This document shows, one piece after another, positions 19,345-28,428 of a stretch of DNA of 64,000 nucleotides. The notes under the pieces were generated by a model. It was given only the letters and a program-made list of their open reading frames with translations. It made no database searches and was not told where the DNA came from. This DNA comes from an uncultured Paraprevotella sp. (GTDB taxonomy: Bacteria; Bacteroidota; Bacteroidia; Bacteroidales; Bacteroidaceae), in contig CALULA010000002.1 of NCBI GenBank assembly GCA_944321365.1, forward strand, positions 248,001-312,000. The letters run 5' to 3'. Each line of letters starts with the position of its first letter. Position 1 is the stretch's first letter. Made by a program: the position numbers and the translations under genes.

Positions 19345-20097
19345 ATGAAAAAAGTACATGTCTTATGGTTGGTCTGCGGACTGCTGTCCGTTTCAGCCTT
19401 GTTCCATTCCTGTTCGGACGATGATGACGAGGTGTACGTATGGTACCCTTATTACTCTTACCCGAACGCGGTGGTGACGGTCAAGGGTGGCACGGACTCC
19501 TGCTACCTGCAGCTGGACGACAGCACGACGCTCAGGCCGGTGAACATGCCCTCTTCTCCTTTCGGAGGCAAGCAGGTGAGGGCCTTGGTCAATTTCGAGG
19601 ATGCGAACGAGGACGGCCGCTACTGTACGCGGGCGGTCTACGTGAACTGGATTGACAGTATCCTGACAAAGGATGTCGTGCCGGATTCGGCTTTGGTCAA
19701 CGACTCACTCTATGGTAATGACCCCGTGGATATTGTGGACGACTGGCTGACGGTTGCCGAGGACGGCTACCTCACCCTGCGCTTCTCAGCCCTGTGGGGC
19801 GACCGAGGGATTGCCCATCGTGTGAACCTGCTCGTAGGCGGTAATCCGGATGATCCCTACGAAGTGGAGTTCCGGCACGATGCCTGCGGCGACAAGGGGG
19901 TGAGCCAGAGTGATGCCCTGGTGGCTTTCGACCTGAGCCGGCTCCCCGACACGGAGGGACGCACTGTCAGGCTGACGCTGGTATGGCAGTCGCCCAAGGG
20001 CAGGCGGACGGCAGAGTTCGATTACTGCACCCGCAAGGGGACGGGAGACACGGAAGAGTTGGTGAAAGGCCTGCGGCGTGGGGGTCTGGTGCGTTGA
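19345..20097 (+). CDS. NigD-like lipoprotein
   Basis: Predicted outer-membrane or periplasmic lipoprotein of 250 residues. The signal peptide MKKVHVLWLVCGLLSVSALF ends in a lipobox-like SCS, followed by the acidic SDDDDE that favours surface export in Bacteroidota. The rest matches the two-domain NigD pattern: an N-terminal OB-like part (VTVKGGTDSCYLQLDDSTTL) and a C-terminal beta domain with two conserved cysteines. I place the start at 19345 because a strong GGAGGA Shine-Dalgarno lies directly before it, rather than at the ATG at 19327. The molecular role of NigD-like proteins is not established. It stands before the ECF sigma gene with a 95-nt gap. Confidence 0.78.
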   Translation: MKKVHVLWLVCGLLSVSALFHSCSDDDDEVYVWYPYYSYPNAVVTVKGGTDSCYLQLDDSTTLRPVNMPSSPFGGKQVRALVNFEDANEDGRYCTRAVYVNWIDSILTKDVVPDSALVNDSLYGNDPVDIVDDWLTVAEDGYLTLRFSALWGDRGIAHRVNLLVGGNPDDPYEVEFRHDACGDKGVSQSDALVAFDLSRLPDTEGRTVRLTLVWQSPKGRRTAEFDYCTRKGTGDTEELVKGLRRGGLVR

Positions 20098-20192
20098 CGG
20101 AGGATGATGTGTTGCAGGAGGAAAGCGGTAATTGCAGGTCTGTCCGCCATACGTTTTGAAACAGGCCGTCGGGTGGCGGCAGTGTCTACGGA

Positions 20193-20762
20193 ATGATGTG
20201 GGGCGGAGGCGGAAGTGAACAGGACTTGGTCCGGGACGTGCAGCGGGGCGACCGTTCGGCGATGAAGTTGTTATACTGTCGTTATGCGGGTTGCCTCACT
20301 GCCGTGTGTACCCGTTATCTGGGTGGTTCGGACGAGGCCAAGGACGTGCTTCAGGACTGTTTCGTGAAGATTTTCGCCTCCATCGGCAGCTTCAAGTGGC
20401 GGGGCGACGGTTCGCTCCGGGCGTGGATGGCCCGCATCGTGGTCAACGAGTCGCTGGACTTCCTGCGGCGGAGCAGACAGCTTGGGACGGTGAGCTACGA
20501 ATGGGACCTGCCGGACGTGACGGAGGAGGAAGAGCCGGACACCGAGGGCCTCTCTCCAGAGGTGATTCAGGAACTGCTCTGTCGGCTGCCGGCCGGTTAC
20601 CGGACCGTGTTCAACCTCTACGTGCTGGAGCGGAAGAGCCACAAGGAGATAGCTGCCCTGCTGGGCATCAGTGCCAGTACGTCGGCATCACAGCTGCACA
20701 GGGCAAAGGCGGTGCTGGCAAAGGAAATACGGAAATTTAAATCCCATGACAATGGAAGATAA
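20193..20762 (+). CDS. ECF-type RNA polymerase sigma factor
   Basis: Alternative sigma-70 factor of 189 residues. Region 2 covers about 28-95 (DVLQDCFVKIFASIGSF for -10 recognition). Region 4 covers about 130-185, with the helix-turn-helix SHKEIAALLGISASTSASQL. The ATG pair at 20193/20196 is the likely start. The gene end overlaps the start of the following membrane protein by 17 nt, which is the usual arrangement of a sigma factor with its membrane-bound antagonist. The product probably redirects polymerase to envelope genes nearby, but no target promoter is recognised here. Confidence 0.92.
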   Translation: MMWGGGGSEQDLVRDVQRGDRSAMKLLYCRYAGCLTAVCTRYLGGSDEAKDVLQDCFVKIFASIGSFKWRGDGSLRAWMARIVVNESLDFLRRSRQLGTVSYEWDLPDVTEEEEPDTEGLSPEVIQELLCRLPAGYRTVFNLYVLERKSHKEIAALLGISASTSASQLHRAKAVLAKEIRKFKSHDNGR

Positions 20763-21996
20763 ATGGTTGGATGACATCCGCAGCAAAATGGCCGGTTTCG
20801 AGGAGGCGCCTCCCGACGGGCTATGGGACGGAATCAATGCCGCGCTCGACCGGCGGCAGTCTGTCCTGGCTGCCCGTTCGCGGCGCATCGTCTGGTGGCG
20901 TCTGGCGGGAGCAGCCGCGGCTCTGCTGGCAGCCTTGCTTATGGGAATCGAACAGTGGCGGCAGCCGCAACGGCCGGTGGTGACAGCCGTGCAGCGGCCC
21001 GTGGAGAGCCAGCCGCCAGCCGGGGGTGGAACGTTGCTGGCTACAGGTCCGGTGGCGTCGGGCAGGCCTTCGGAGCCGGTTACGGAAACCGGACCCGATG
21101 CGGGACATCCGCAGGACGAGGCCGTGCGTATGCCTGATGCGCCTGAGGAGGGGGCGGTCATTGTGCCTCAGGGCGGTTCCCCGGCGGACAGCGTCGGACG
21201 GAGCATCCGCAGGGAGCAACGTGTGGAGCCAGTCAGGAGCGACGTCTTGTTGGCAGACGGCGGTCCGCGGCGGCGGTCGCATGGCAGACTGGCCGTGGGT
21301 ATTTTTGCCGCCAATGTCCCCAGTGGGGCGGTGGCCGATTACGGCGGTGGCAGGGCTTCTTTGATGAATACGGTGCTGGCTTCGGAGAAGCTGCTTCCGT
21401 TGGTGTACGGCAGTCGTGTCACGGCTACTGTCAGGTCCGTCAGCGAGCAGACGCCGCCCAAGGCTTCCATGAAGCACAAGCAGCCCGTTCGCTTCGGCGT
21501 GTCGGTGGGCTATGCGCTGAACGACAGGCTGGAGCTGGAGAGCGGCCTTTCCTACACCTACCTCTCCTCCAGTCTCTATTCGTCGGATGAGGACTATAGC
21601 TTCCGCGTGCGTCAGTCCCTGCATTATGTCGGCATACCGTTGGGCGTCAATGTCAGCCTGTGGAAGAACCGCCGCTGGGATGTCTATCTGTCTGCTGGAG
21701 GCATGGCGGAGAAGTGCGTGGACGGCGAACTGGAGATGGACTATCGTCAGCAGGGGCAGGAGGGCTCCTCGGTCCATGAACCGGTCAGGGAGAAGCCCTG
21801 GCAATGGTCGGTCAGCGGGGCGGCCGGAGTGCAGGTGAATCTGTCCACGTGGGCCGGTCTGTACGTAGAGCCGGGTGTGAGCTATTATTTCGACAACGGC
21901 AGTTCCGTGTCGAACATCTATAAGGAGAAGCCTTTGAACTTCAATCTGGAGCTTGGCCTCAGGTTCTCTTTCGGTCGGTTGGAGAAGAGCCGTTGA
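20746..21996 (+). CDS. Putative anti-sigma-like membrane protein with C-terminal outer-membrane beta-barrel-like domain
   Basis: Protein of 416 residues that starts inside the sigma gene (ATG at 20746, alternative at 20752). Residues 1-45 are soluble, with a WLDDIRSKMAGFEE acidic-aromatic start. A single membrane helix follows near 48-68 (WWRLAGAAAALLAALLMGI). Then comes a long disordered proline- and glutamate-rich linker. The last 170 residues have alternating aromatic and polar strands with a terminal phenylalanine-rich strand (FNLELGLRFSFGRLEKSR), as in small porin-like barrels. Genetic coupling to the sigma gene suggests an anti-sigma role for the N-terminus. Whether the barrel-like end reaches the outer membrane is inference. 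No recognised catalytic motif. Confidence 0.7.
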   Translation: MTMEDKWLDDIRSKMAGFEEAPPDGLWDGINAALDRRQSVLAARSRRIVWWRLAGAAAALLAALLMGIEQWRQPQRPVVTAVQRPVESQPPAGGGTLLATGPVASGRPSEPVTETGPDAGHPQDEAVRMPDAPEEGAVIVPQGGSPADSVGRSIRREQRVEPVRSDVLLADGGPRRRSHGRLAVGIFAANVPSGAVADYGGGRASLMNTVLASEKLLPLVYGSRVTATVRSVSEQTPPKASMKHKQPVRFGVSVGYALNDRLELESGLSYTYLSSSLYSSDEDYSFRVRQSLHYVGIPLGVNVSLWKNRRWDVYLSAGGMAEKCVDGELEMDYRQQGQEGSSVHEPVREKPWQWSVSGAAGVQVNLSTWAGLYVEPGVSYYFDNGSSVSNIYKEKPLNFNLELGLRFSFGRLEKSR

Positions 21997-22084
21997 ACGG
22001 GGCTGTTTGCGTCAAGGGGGGCGCAAAGCCCATCCGTTTGTTTCTTTTAGGTTTTCCTGATGCTTTCCGCAGTGTTCCGGATGT

Positions 22085-22149
22085 TTGTGCGGAAAGCGCG
22101 GCGGCCCTTGCGCGGGGACAGTTTTCCTGTTGCGCAAGGGCACCGTTTT
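22085..22149 (+). repeat. 22-bp-period palindromic array, locus 2 (3 units)
   Basis: Core TGCG positions fall at 22088, 22109 and 22131, with spacing 21 and 22. The last unit carries the full GTTGCGCAAG core, and the first two are degenerate (TGTGCGGAAA and CTTGCGCGGG). The array lies in the 197-nt gap between convergent genes. Confidence 0.65.
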
Positions 22150-22193
22150 TTCCTGTGCATGGAGTCCGGGAGGAGTGCCGATGGCGGCATGCC

Positions 22194-25049
22194 TCATTCG
22201 TTGAATACGCAGCGTCCGTCGGGAGTGATGCCCTCGGCAGAGATTCGGATGTCGTGGCAGGAGGAGTTGTTGTAGAACTCGATGACGGCCTTTCCGTTCT
22301 GGTCCGTGGTCACGTCGGGTGCCCAGAAAAGGGTTCGGCGGAAGTCCTCCATGGGCGGCAGCACGCTGTAGTCGTTCATCTCGAATGTGGAGGGCACGTT
22401 GTAGCCCTGGAAGTAAGTGCGGCGCAGTCCCTTGACCTGTCCGAAGAACGTGTGGTGGGTGTAGACGAACACCGTCACGGGCATCTGTATGTTCTCGTTG
22501 GCGAACTTGATGTAGTCGCGCCACGTGGACTGGTCTTCGGCCACGTAGACCGATTTCACCTCGTCCAGAAAGAGCGGCATCTCCGCCGTCCGGTGGGCGG
22601 TGGTGCGGCAGTAGATCACTTTCAGTTCCGGTTTGGTTGGGGTAAACTGACTACTTGTGCTTCCTGTCGAGCCTAATGTTCCTATGTTCTTGTCCGGTAT
22701 GCCGGGATTAGGGGGATGGTTGTAGTTTACGCCCGTGATGGAGTAATAGGAGTTGTCGATGACCCACACGATGGGGCGGCTGTCGTACGTCAGTCCGTCC
22801 TTATAGATGTGGTATTCCTCATCGATGACCACCGAGCCTATTTTCATATAACCGAGAAGCAATTCAAAGTTGTTGGCTTTCTGTGCTGATGAGGCATAGT
22901 CGGGATTCCTTTCCGGCTCCATCAGCTTCACGTTCTCTTCCCAGTCCTCTTCCGGTGTCTCATCGCGGACAACGTTGGTCTCGCCCGTGAAATACCGGTT
23001 GCGTTCTTTCAGCCAGTCCTGGAACGTGGGGATTTCCTCGCCGCTGTCGGCGATGCGGTCCACGGCGGCGTCACAGTCGTAGTAAAGGAACGCCTTTTTC
23101 CGCCCCACGGCCTCCGTTTCCCAGGCCACGCGCGGATTTTCGTACACCCATCGGTCGTTCACCCGCACGGTGGGCAGCAGGATGTGGCGTTGCTCCTTTG
23201 GCGGTGCCAGGGTGTCCGTGTCTTCAAACGTCGCGAAACGCAGGCGGCCTTTGCCGTTCTCTGCCACGGGTACGGTTTCGCCCCACTGGATGGGGCGCGG
23301 GGGCGGGGAGAAGTTGCGGCGGATGCCGATGCGGAAGTCCTCCCGGTCCTTTTTGCCCTTGGCCTTGAGGAAGAGCGACCACCGCCCGCTGCAGTCGGGC
23401 AGGTTGAACACATATTGTCCGGCACTGTCGGTGCGCGTCTCTCCTTTCAGCGATTCCCCACTCCGGTTGTAGAGGTAGGCCGTGAGTTTCAGGTCCGTTG
23501 TTTTCTGCCGCTTGCGGGCGGGGAGCACTTGTCCATCAAGGTACAGGCCGTCTTCCACCGGTTGTGTGGGCATGGCCGCCGGTTCTGTTCCGGCCATCAC
23601 CCGCCAGTCGTACCTCCGCCAGCCCTGTGTGAGCATCAGCAGGTCGGCGGCCCGGCGATGCTCCGCGTCGTCGCTCTCGAAGTAGTATTCCGGTCGTGCC
23701 ACGTAGCCGCGCAGTTCCGAGCAGAGCAGCATGTAGGTCCGCACGTTGCCTTCGCGTCCGCCGGTGGAGGCCGCCGCATCGCGGGCCGCGAACGAGAACG
23801 TGGTGTTCGGGGCGGTTTCCGCCGTGAGGGTCACCTTTCCGCAGGGGCGGAGCTGCGTGGCGGAGGTTCGGATGCGTATGCTGTCCGCCTGTTCGGGGCG
23901 TGGTGGGATGAACACCTGCCGTTCCGCCCATATCCTGCCGTTGCCGTCGAACACGGTGAGCTGGCTCACGCCTGTCGGCATGTCGGCGCGGTTGAAGTAG
24001 AAAGCATTCGGTGCCACGCCCGTGCGGAACGAGTGTGCCGCCACTATCGTCCCGCCGTTCTGCAGCGTCATGCCCCAAGTGCGGCCCATCAGTTCCGGTG
24101 ATGCGGCCACTTCCACTTGCACCTTGTCGTTCAGCAGCGTGTTCACCCGCAGGGCGCAGCCCTCACGTTCCGGTGCCGGTAGGGTGAAGGTGCGTTCACG
24201 CCCTGTGCTGTCCGTGAACACGAGTGTGGCTTTTTCTTCCGATGGGGTGTAGGTAAACAGACCGCGTCCCTCGCTGTCGGTCTCGGTGGTGGCCATGGTT
24301 TTTCCCTCGCCTGTCGTGAGGCGGACAGTGCCGGGGACGGGCCGCCCTTCGTCGTCTGTCAGCCAGAAGGCCATGCAGCCCTCCAGTCCCAGCACGTGAC
24401 TGCCCCCTTCGGGATAGAGCCGCAGCGTGACGCCCCGCCCGTCCACGGTGTGTGCTCCGGGCGGGCGGACGGGAGTTTCCTCCTCTCCGGTTTCCTCCTG
24501 GTCCGCTTCCTGCCGTACGCTGGGCATCCGTTGTTTGCCTGTTTCTATATGAATGGTTGCTTTCGAGTAGTCACCCGGATGGCGTGGCCGTTCAAAGATG
24601 GGGAACACCCGCGAGAAGCACGCTCCTGTTCCCCAGTTCGTCATATAGCGTGTGTAGGCTCTTACTTCATAGAACCCGGAGGTGAGGAGCTTGTCCAGTC
24701 GGATGTCGCCGTGCCCCTGTCCGTTCTCCAGTTTCACCTTGCGCCGCTCCACCACGTCGCCCGCCGCATTGAGCAGTTCCACGTACAGCACCTGGCTCAG
24801 GTCCGTCGGCACTTCTTTGTCCGTCCGCACGGCATAGGCCTTGAACCAGATGATCTCGCCAATGAAGTATCCCGTGTTGTCGAAGTGCAGGTATACCTTC
24901 TCCTGCGGGTACAGCCGGTTGAACTGTTCCACGCAGGCTGCTCGCTCCTGCAGAGGCAGCAGGGATTCATCTCTCTGCCCCCAAACATGTGCGGGCAGAG
25001 TGACGGCTGTACAGGACAGGGCGAGCAACAGGGGGCGGAGGTGTTTCAT
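22194..25049 (-). CDS. Large secreted macroglobulin (MG2)-domain protein, paralogue A
   Basis: Exported protein of 951 residues with a signal peptide (MKHLRPLLLALSCTAVTLPA). An MG2-type beta domain near residues 45-150 carries the hallmark EKVYLHFDNTGYFIGEIIWF. Further beta domains follow, including a carboxypeptidase-regulatory-like segment near 510-575. A plug-like region holds the segment RPIVWVIDNSYY near 780, and a C-terminal macroglobulin-type strand contains KAVIEFYNNSSCHDIRISAE. Relatives are large surface or periplasmic proteins near TonB-dependent systems. The function is not known, and no thioester (GCGEQ) motif is present. It is 20 nt downstream of paralogue B and shares a near-identical 3' segment with it. 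Confidence 0.8.
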   Translation of the reverse strand: MKHLRPLLLALSCTAVTLPAHVWGQRDESLLPLQERAACVEQFNRLYPQEKVYLHFDNTGYFIGEIIWFKAYAVRTDKEVPTDLSQVLYVELLNAAGDVVERRKVKLENGQGHGDIRLDKLLTSGFYEVRAYTRYMTNWGTGACFSRVFPIFERPRHPGDYSKATIHIETGKQRMPSVRQEADQEETGEEETPVRPPGAHTVDGRGVTLRLYPEGGSHVLGLEGCMAFWLTDDEGRPVPGTVRLTTGEGKTMATTETDSEGRGLFTYTPSEEKATLVFTDSTGRERTFTLPAPEREGCALRVNTLLNDKVQVEVAASPELMGRTWGMTLQNGGTIVAAHSFRTGVAPNAFYFNRADMPTGVSQLTVFDGNGRIWAERQVFIPPRPEQADSIRIRTSATQLRPCGKVTLTAETAPNTTFSFAARDAAASTGGREGNVRTYMLLCSELRGYVARPEYYFESDDAEHRRAADLLMLTQGWRRYDWRVMAGTEPAAMPTQPVEDGLYLDGQVLPARKRQKTTDLKLTAYLYNRSGESLKGETRTDSAGQYVFNLPDCSGRWSLFLKAKGKKDREDFRIGIRRNFSPPPRPIQWGETVPVAENGKGRLRFATFEDTDTLAPPKEQRHILLPTVRVNDRWVYENPRVAWETEAVGRKKAFLYYDCDAAVDRIADSGEEIPTFQDWLKERNRYFTGETNVVRDETPEEDWEENVKLMEPERNPDYASSAQKANNFELLLGYMKIGSVVIDEEYHIYKDGLTYDSRPIVWVIDNSYYSITGVNYNHPPNPGIPDKNIGTLGSTGSTSSQFTPTKPELKVIYCRTTAHRTAEMPLFLDEVKSVYVAEDQSTWRDYIKFANENIQMPVTVFVYTHHTFFGQVKGLRRTYFQGYNVPSTFEMNDYSVLPPMEDFRRTLFWAPDVTTDQNGKAVIEFYNNSSCHDIRISAEGITPDGRCVFNE
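22217..22436 (-). repeat. Near-identical 220-bp copy shared with 25093-25312 (copy A)
   Basis: Direct comparison gives 8 differences in 220 bp, only 4 in the first 194, at a constant offset of 2876. This is far more similar than the rest of the two genes. Confidence 0.9.
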
Positions 25050-25069
25050 GGGTGTTCAGTATTTTTGTT

Positions 25070-27646
25070 TTATTTGTTGAAAATGCAGTGCCCGTCGGGA
25101 GTGATGCCCTCGGCGGAGATTCGGATGTCGTGGCAGGAGGAGTTGTTGTAGAACTCGATGACGGCCTTTCCGTTTTGGTCCGTGGTCACGTCGGGTGCCC
25201 AGAAAAGGGTTCGGCGGAAGTCCTCCATGGGTGGCAGCACGCTGTAGTCGTTCATCTCGAATGTGGAGGGCACGTTGTAGCCTTGGAAATGAGTGCGGCG
25301 CAGGCCTTTGACGTTGCGCAGGAACTTATGGTGGGTGTACAGGAAAACCGTTACGGGGGTAATGCCGTAAAGTTCTTTTCCTCCATATTTGCGCCAAGTG
25401 GTCAGGTCATCGCAGATATGGATGGATTTCACATCGTCAAGGAATACCGGAAACATGTCGGCACGGCTGCTGTTATTGTTGAGCACCCAGTGTACGGGCC
25501 GTCCTTTGTACCACCATTGGCGGTCTCCTCTAACCCCCCAGTCATAGCTGAAGAATGGATTCTTTTCATCCAGCCAGTCCTCGAAAGCCGGTATTTCCTC
25601 CCCTCGGTCGGCCATCCTGTCGCTTTCCTTGTCGCAGTCATAATGGACGTATGACACGTGTGCCCCGCTGATTTCATTCTCCCATGCTGCCCGTGCGTTT
25701 TCAAAGGGCCTCTTCTCTTTCACCTGCACTTCCGGCATGGCGATGATGTCCCGTGAGGGCAGGAGCGGTGTGTCGGACAGCCCCGTGCTGTCGCGTCTGA
25801 TGGTGAGGTTGGCCTCCGTTGGTGGAGCCTGGACCGTCTCTTCCGCCGTGACGGAGCGTAGCGGGGGCGAGAAGTGTCGGTTGATGGCCATGTAGTAGCT
25901 CTTGTCCTTTCCCCCTTTCTGTGTTTTCAGCATCATGTTCCACTCTCCGTAGATGTCCGGCAGGCTGAAGGCATAGAATCCCGTGCTGTCCGTCACCGTG
26001 TGTCCGGTGAGGCTGGCCCCCTGACTGTTGTAGAGGTAGGCCGACAGCTTCACGCCGTCCACCGGATTCCATCTCCATTTCCGGTTGAGCCGCCCGAAGA
26101 GGTATAGCCTGTCCTCCACCGGCTGCTCCACCCTGAAGGTGGCATTTCCGCTCATTGTCCGCCAGTCGTAGCGTCTCCATCCCTGCACCATCATCAGCAG
26201 GTCTGCCGCCCTGCGGTGCTCCGTGTCGTCCGATTCAAAGTAGAATTCAGGCCGGTGCACGTATCCCCCGATTTCCGAGGCGAGCATCAGCCATGCCTGC
26301 GGGTTCATGCTGCGTCCTCCGGTGGCCGATGCCACGTCTGTGGCAGAGAACGAGAAAGTGGTCTGCGGCAGGGCGGTGACAGTCAGCCTGACCTGGCAGC
26401 AGGGATATAAGGTTGTGGTGAGCGGTGCGATGCGTATGGTGTCTGCGGGTTGCGGATCGGGCCTCACGAACACGAGCCGTTCGGACAGGATCTCGCCCTT
26501 GCGGTCGAAGAGTGTGAACTGGCTTACTCCTCCGGGCAGCATCCGGCGTGGAAATGCCAGGGTCAGGCCACTACCGGGGCTTACCTCTGTCACGTCGCCA
26601 TAGATGATTTTCCCGCTGTGCATGAGGGTCAGTCCCAGCGTGTCCTTCGTCAGGCTCAGGATACGCACGCCGATGGTGTCGGGGTGTGACACGGCGTCCA
26701 CGCTCATCACGCATCCTTCCGCTTCGGCATCGGGCAGTCTGAACCTTCCCGCTTTCCGTCCGTGACGTGGGCTGAGACACAGGTAGCGGGCACTGCCGTC
26801 CGGTGTGTAGCTGAACAGTCCGCGTCCCTCCCGTTCCGTGGCCACGGTGTCCTCCACCGTCCCCACCTCGTCCATGAGATAGGCCACGGTGTCTGTCGGC
26901 AGTCCGTTTTCCGTGATCCTGAAGGCCATCCGGCAGGGCAGTCCGCAGACGGCCTTCCCGCCTTCGGGGTAGAAACCGATGTGCACGCCTCCGCTCCCGG
27001 TCTGTGTGCTGTCCTGCTCGCGGTAGTCGGGCAGTTCCCGGTAGTAGCTCAGGCGGTCAATCTGCTTTCTGGAGTAGTCACCCTCCCGTTCCGGTTTTTT
27101 GAATACAGGGAGCACGGCAGAGAATATTCCCCTGTGGTCCCAGTTAGTCATATAGCGTGTGTAGGCCCTGATTTCATAGAAGCCGGAGAGGAGGTAGGCG
27201 TCATCCAGTTTGAAGCATCCGTCGGCCTGTCCGTTTTCGATGCGCAGCTTGCAGGTCTTCAGCACCTCCCCTCCCGGCTGCACCAGTTCCACGTAGAGCA
27301 CGCGGCTGATGTCCGTGGCGGTCTCCCGGTCCGTCCGCAGCACGTAGGCCTTGAACCAGATGGTCTCGCCGATGAAGTATCCCGTATTGTCCAGATGCAG
27401 GTAGACTTTCTCCTGCGGGAACAGGCTGTTGAATGTCGTGATGTTGCGCATGAACGAGTGCAGACGGCGGGTGACGCTGATGGTGTCGCCCGTCGTGGCG
27501 GCGAGGGTCGGGGCGCATGCACAGACGCACAGCATGAGCAGTATGGTCCGGCGCCAGTGCCTGTTGGGAACAGTCTGGGGAAGAAAGAAGAATCTCCTCT
27601 TCTCTTCTGTAGTGAGTCTTTTCCTGTCTGTCTTGTCCATGACCAT
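25070..27646 (-). CDS. Large secreted macroglobulin (MG2)-domain protein, paralogue B
   Basis: Exported protein of about 858 residues and the first gene of a two-gene operon with paralogue A. The open frame extends upstream, but the start is placed at the ATG at 27646 (second choice 27640). The 67 codons before it overlap promoter-like sequence and do not resemble a signal. After a basic leader, a hydrophobic export segment (RTILLMLCVCACAPTLAA) precedes the MG2 motif EKVYLHLDNTGYFIGETIWF. The domain order matches paralogue A, but the plug-like insertion is shorter. A candidate promoter on the minus strand is ATTG, 20 nt, CATCTTTG at 27697-27666. Function unknown. Duplication followed by partial conversion explains the pair. 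Confidence 0.8.
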   Translation of the reverse strand: MVMDKTDRKRLTTEEKRRFFFLPQTVPNRHWRRTILLMLCVCACAPTLAATTGDTISVTRRLHSFMRNITTFNSLFPQEKVYLHLDNTGYFIGETIWFKAYVLRTDRETATDISRVLYVELVQPGGEVLKTCKLRIENGQADGCFKLDDAYLLSGFYEIRAYTRYMTNWDHRGIFSAVLPVFKKPEREGDYSRKQIDRLSYYRELPDYREQDSTQTGSGGVHIGFYPEGGKAVCGLPCRMAFRITENGLPTDTVAYLMDEVGTVEDTVATEREGRGLFSYTPDGSARYLCLSPRHGRKAGRFRLPDAEAEGCVMSVDAVSHPDTIGVRILSLTKDTLGLTLMHSGKIIYGDVTEVSPGSGLTLAFPRRMLPGGVSQFTLFDRKGEILSERLVFVRPDPQPADTIRIAPLTTTLYPCCQVRLTVTALPQTTFSFSATDVASATGGRSMNPQAWLMLASEIGGYVHRPEFYFESDDTEHRRAADLLMMVQGWRRYDWRTMSGNATFRVEQPVEDRLYLFGRLNRKWRWNPVDGVKLSAYLYNSQGASLTGHTVTDSTGFYAFSLPDIYGEWNMMLKTQKGGKDKSYYMAINRHFSPPLRSVTAEETVQAPPTEANLTIRRDSTGLSDTPLLPSRDIIAMPEVQVKEKRPFENARAAWENEISGAHVSYVHYDCDKESDRMADRGEEIPAFEDWLDEKNPFFSYDWGVRGDRQWWYKGRPVHWVLNNNSSRADMFPVFLDDVKSIHICDDLTTWRKYGGKELYGITPVTVFLYTHHKFLRNVKGLRRTHFQGYNVPSTFEMNDYSVLPPMEDFRRTLFWAPDVTTDQNGKAVIEFYNNSSCHDIRISAEGITPDGHCIFNK
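25093..25312 (-). repeat. Near-identical 220-bp copy shared with 22217-22436 (copy B)
   Basis: Partner of the tract described at 22217. Most differences are silent or cluster at the end beyond 25286. Confidence 0.9.
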
Positions 27647-27815
27647 GCCTGTTGATGTCTCACCACAAAGATGGACAATAAAAATCAGACTTACAATAGG
27701 GAGAGAGCAACCTGATACATGGGAGCAAAAAATTGTTACACGGGAGCAAATGCGGCGGTCGTTTTCTTCTGAAATCTGCCATGTGTCGGGCAGTCTTACA
27801 CCATTCGCCGGACGT

Positions 27816-27903
27816 CTTTGCGGAAAGCCGGAGCCGTCTCTGCGCAAGAACGGGAGCGGCTTTCCGCAAGAAAGGCTGCGGTTGTGCGCACAGTCGGTTC
27901 CTG
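27816..27903 (+). repeat. 22-bp-period palindromic array, locus 3 (4 units)
   Basis: Core positions 27819, 27841, 27863 and 27885 are exactly 22 nt apart: TTTGCGGAAAGCC, TCTGCGCAAGAAC, TTTCCGCAAGAAA and TTGTGCGCACAGT. The third unit has one base off the core. It sits in a divergent gap between the paralogue B promoter and the nrdD leader. The stretch 27904-28074 is AT-rich and otherwise empty. Confidence 0.8.
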
Positions 27904-28074
27904 GCTTCCCCTTAGGGTGTTGGAGACAATTGGAAAATGCAGCGGAAATATCTTTTTGGAAAATTTTATTTCCGCTTTCTTCAGTCTTAGTTCTTGTAAT
28001 CTATTGGTTATGAATCGCATGATATTTTTATAAAAATAGTAATAGAAAACTTTTATATAAAAAGGAAGAAAAAG

Positions 28075-28106
28075 TTTGCACGTAAAGCGCAAATGATGTA
28101 CCTTTG
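28075..28106 (+). promoter_or_regulatory. Promoter of the nrdDG riboswitch leader
   Basis: TTTG (28075-28078), 20 nt, TACCTTTG (28099-28106) is a perfect Bacteroidota promoter, placing the transcript start right at the riboswitch. Confidence 0.85.
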
Positions 28107-28109
28107 CCC

Positions 28110-28328
28110 GTGTTCAGGTGCTTCGGTCGTCATTCGGCGGTCGGAGTGAAAAGGGAACAGGGTGAAAATCCCTGACAGACCTGCTGCTGTGAGCTTCTTT
28201 TGTATGCGCCTCATGGTGACTGTATCCCACTGTTTTGCCGGGCAAAGCGGGAAGGGCATGAGGCCGGAGCGAGTCAGAAGACCTGCCTGGACAGTGACGC
28301 CGATGTCTCTCAGGATTCAGGGACAGAC
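28110..28328 (+). ncRNA. Cobalamin (B12) riboswitch
   Basis: The sequence has the conserved core of the cobalamin aptamer in order: AAAGGGAACAGGGTGAAAAT with CCCTGACAGACCTGCTGCTG (28150-28188), a variable arm, and the B12 box GTCAGAAGACCTGCC at 28273-28287. A closing hairpin TGTC...GGACA follows near 28303-28325, presumably the kissing or expression arm. A further small hairpin, CCCCTTT/AAAGGGG (28372-28395), lies between the aptamer and the nrdD start and could be the expression platform. In this family, ligand binding usually lowers expression of the downstream gene. It controls nrdDG, a B12-independent enzyme pair. Confidence 0.95.
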
Positions 28329-28428
28329 GGTCGGGAGAAATAATTAATGGTGTGATATGCGACCAGAACGCCCCCTTTTGGCTGACGTAAAGGGGACGGA
28401 CGGTGTCGGCTTAAAGGAAAGCAAGTTT

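Noticed and set aside
27647..27847. Upstream extension of paralogue B
   Set aside because: The sequence overlaps the promoter and array region and lacks a signal peptide; the ATG at 27646 is followed by a proper export signal.
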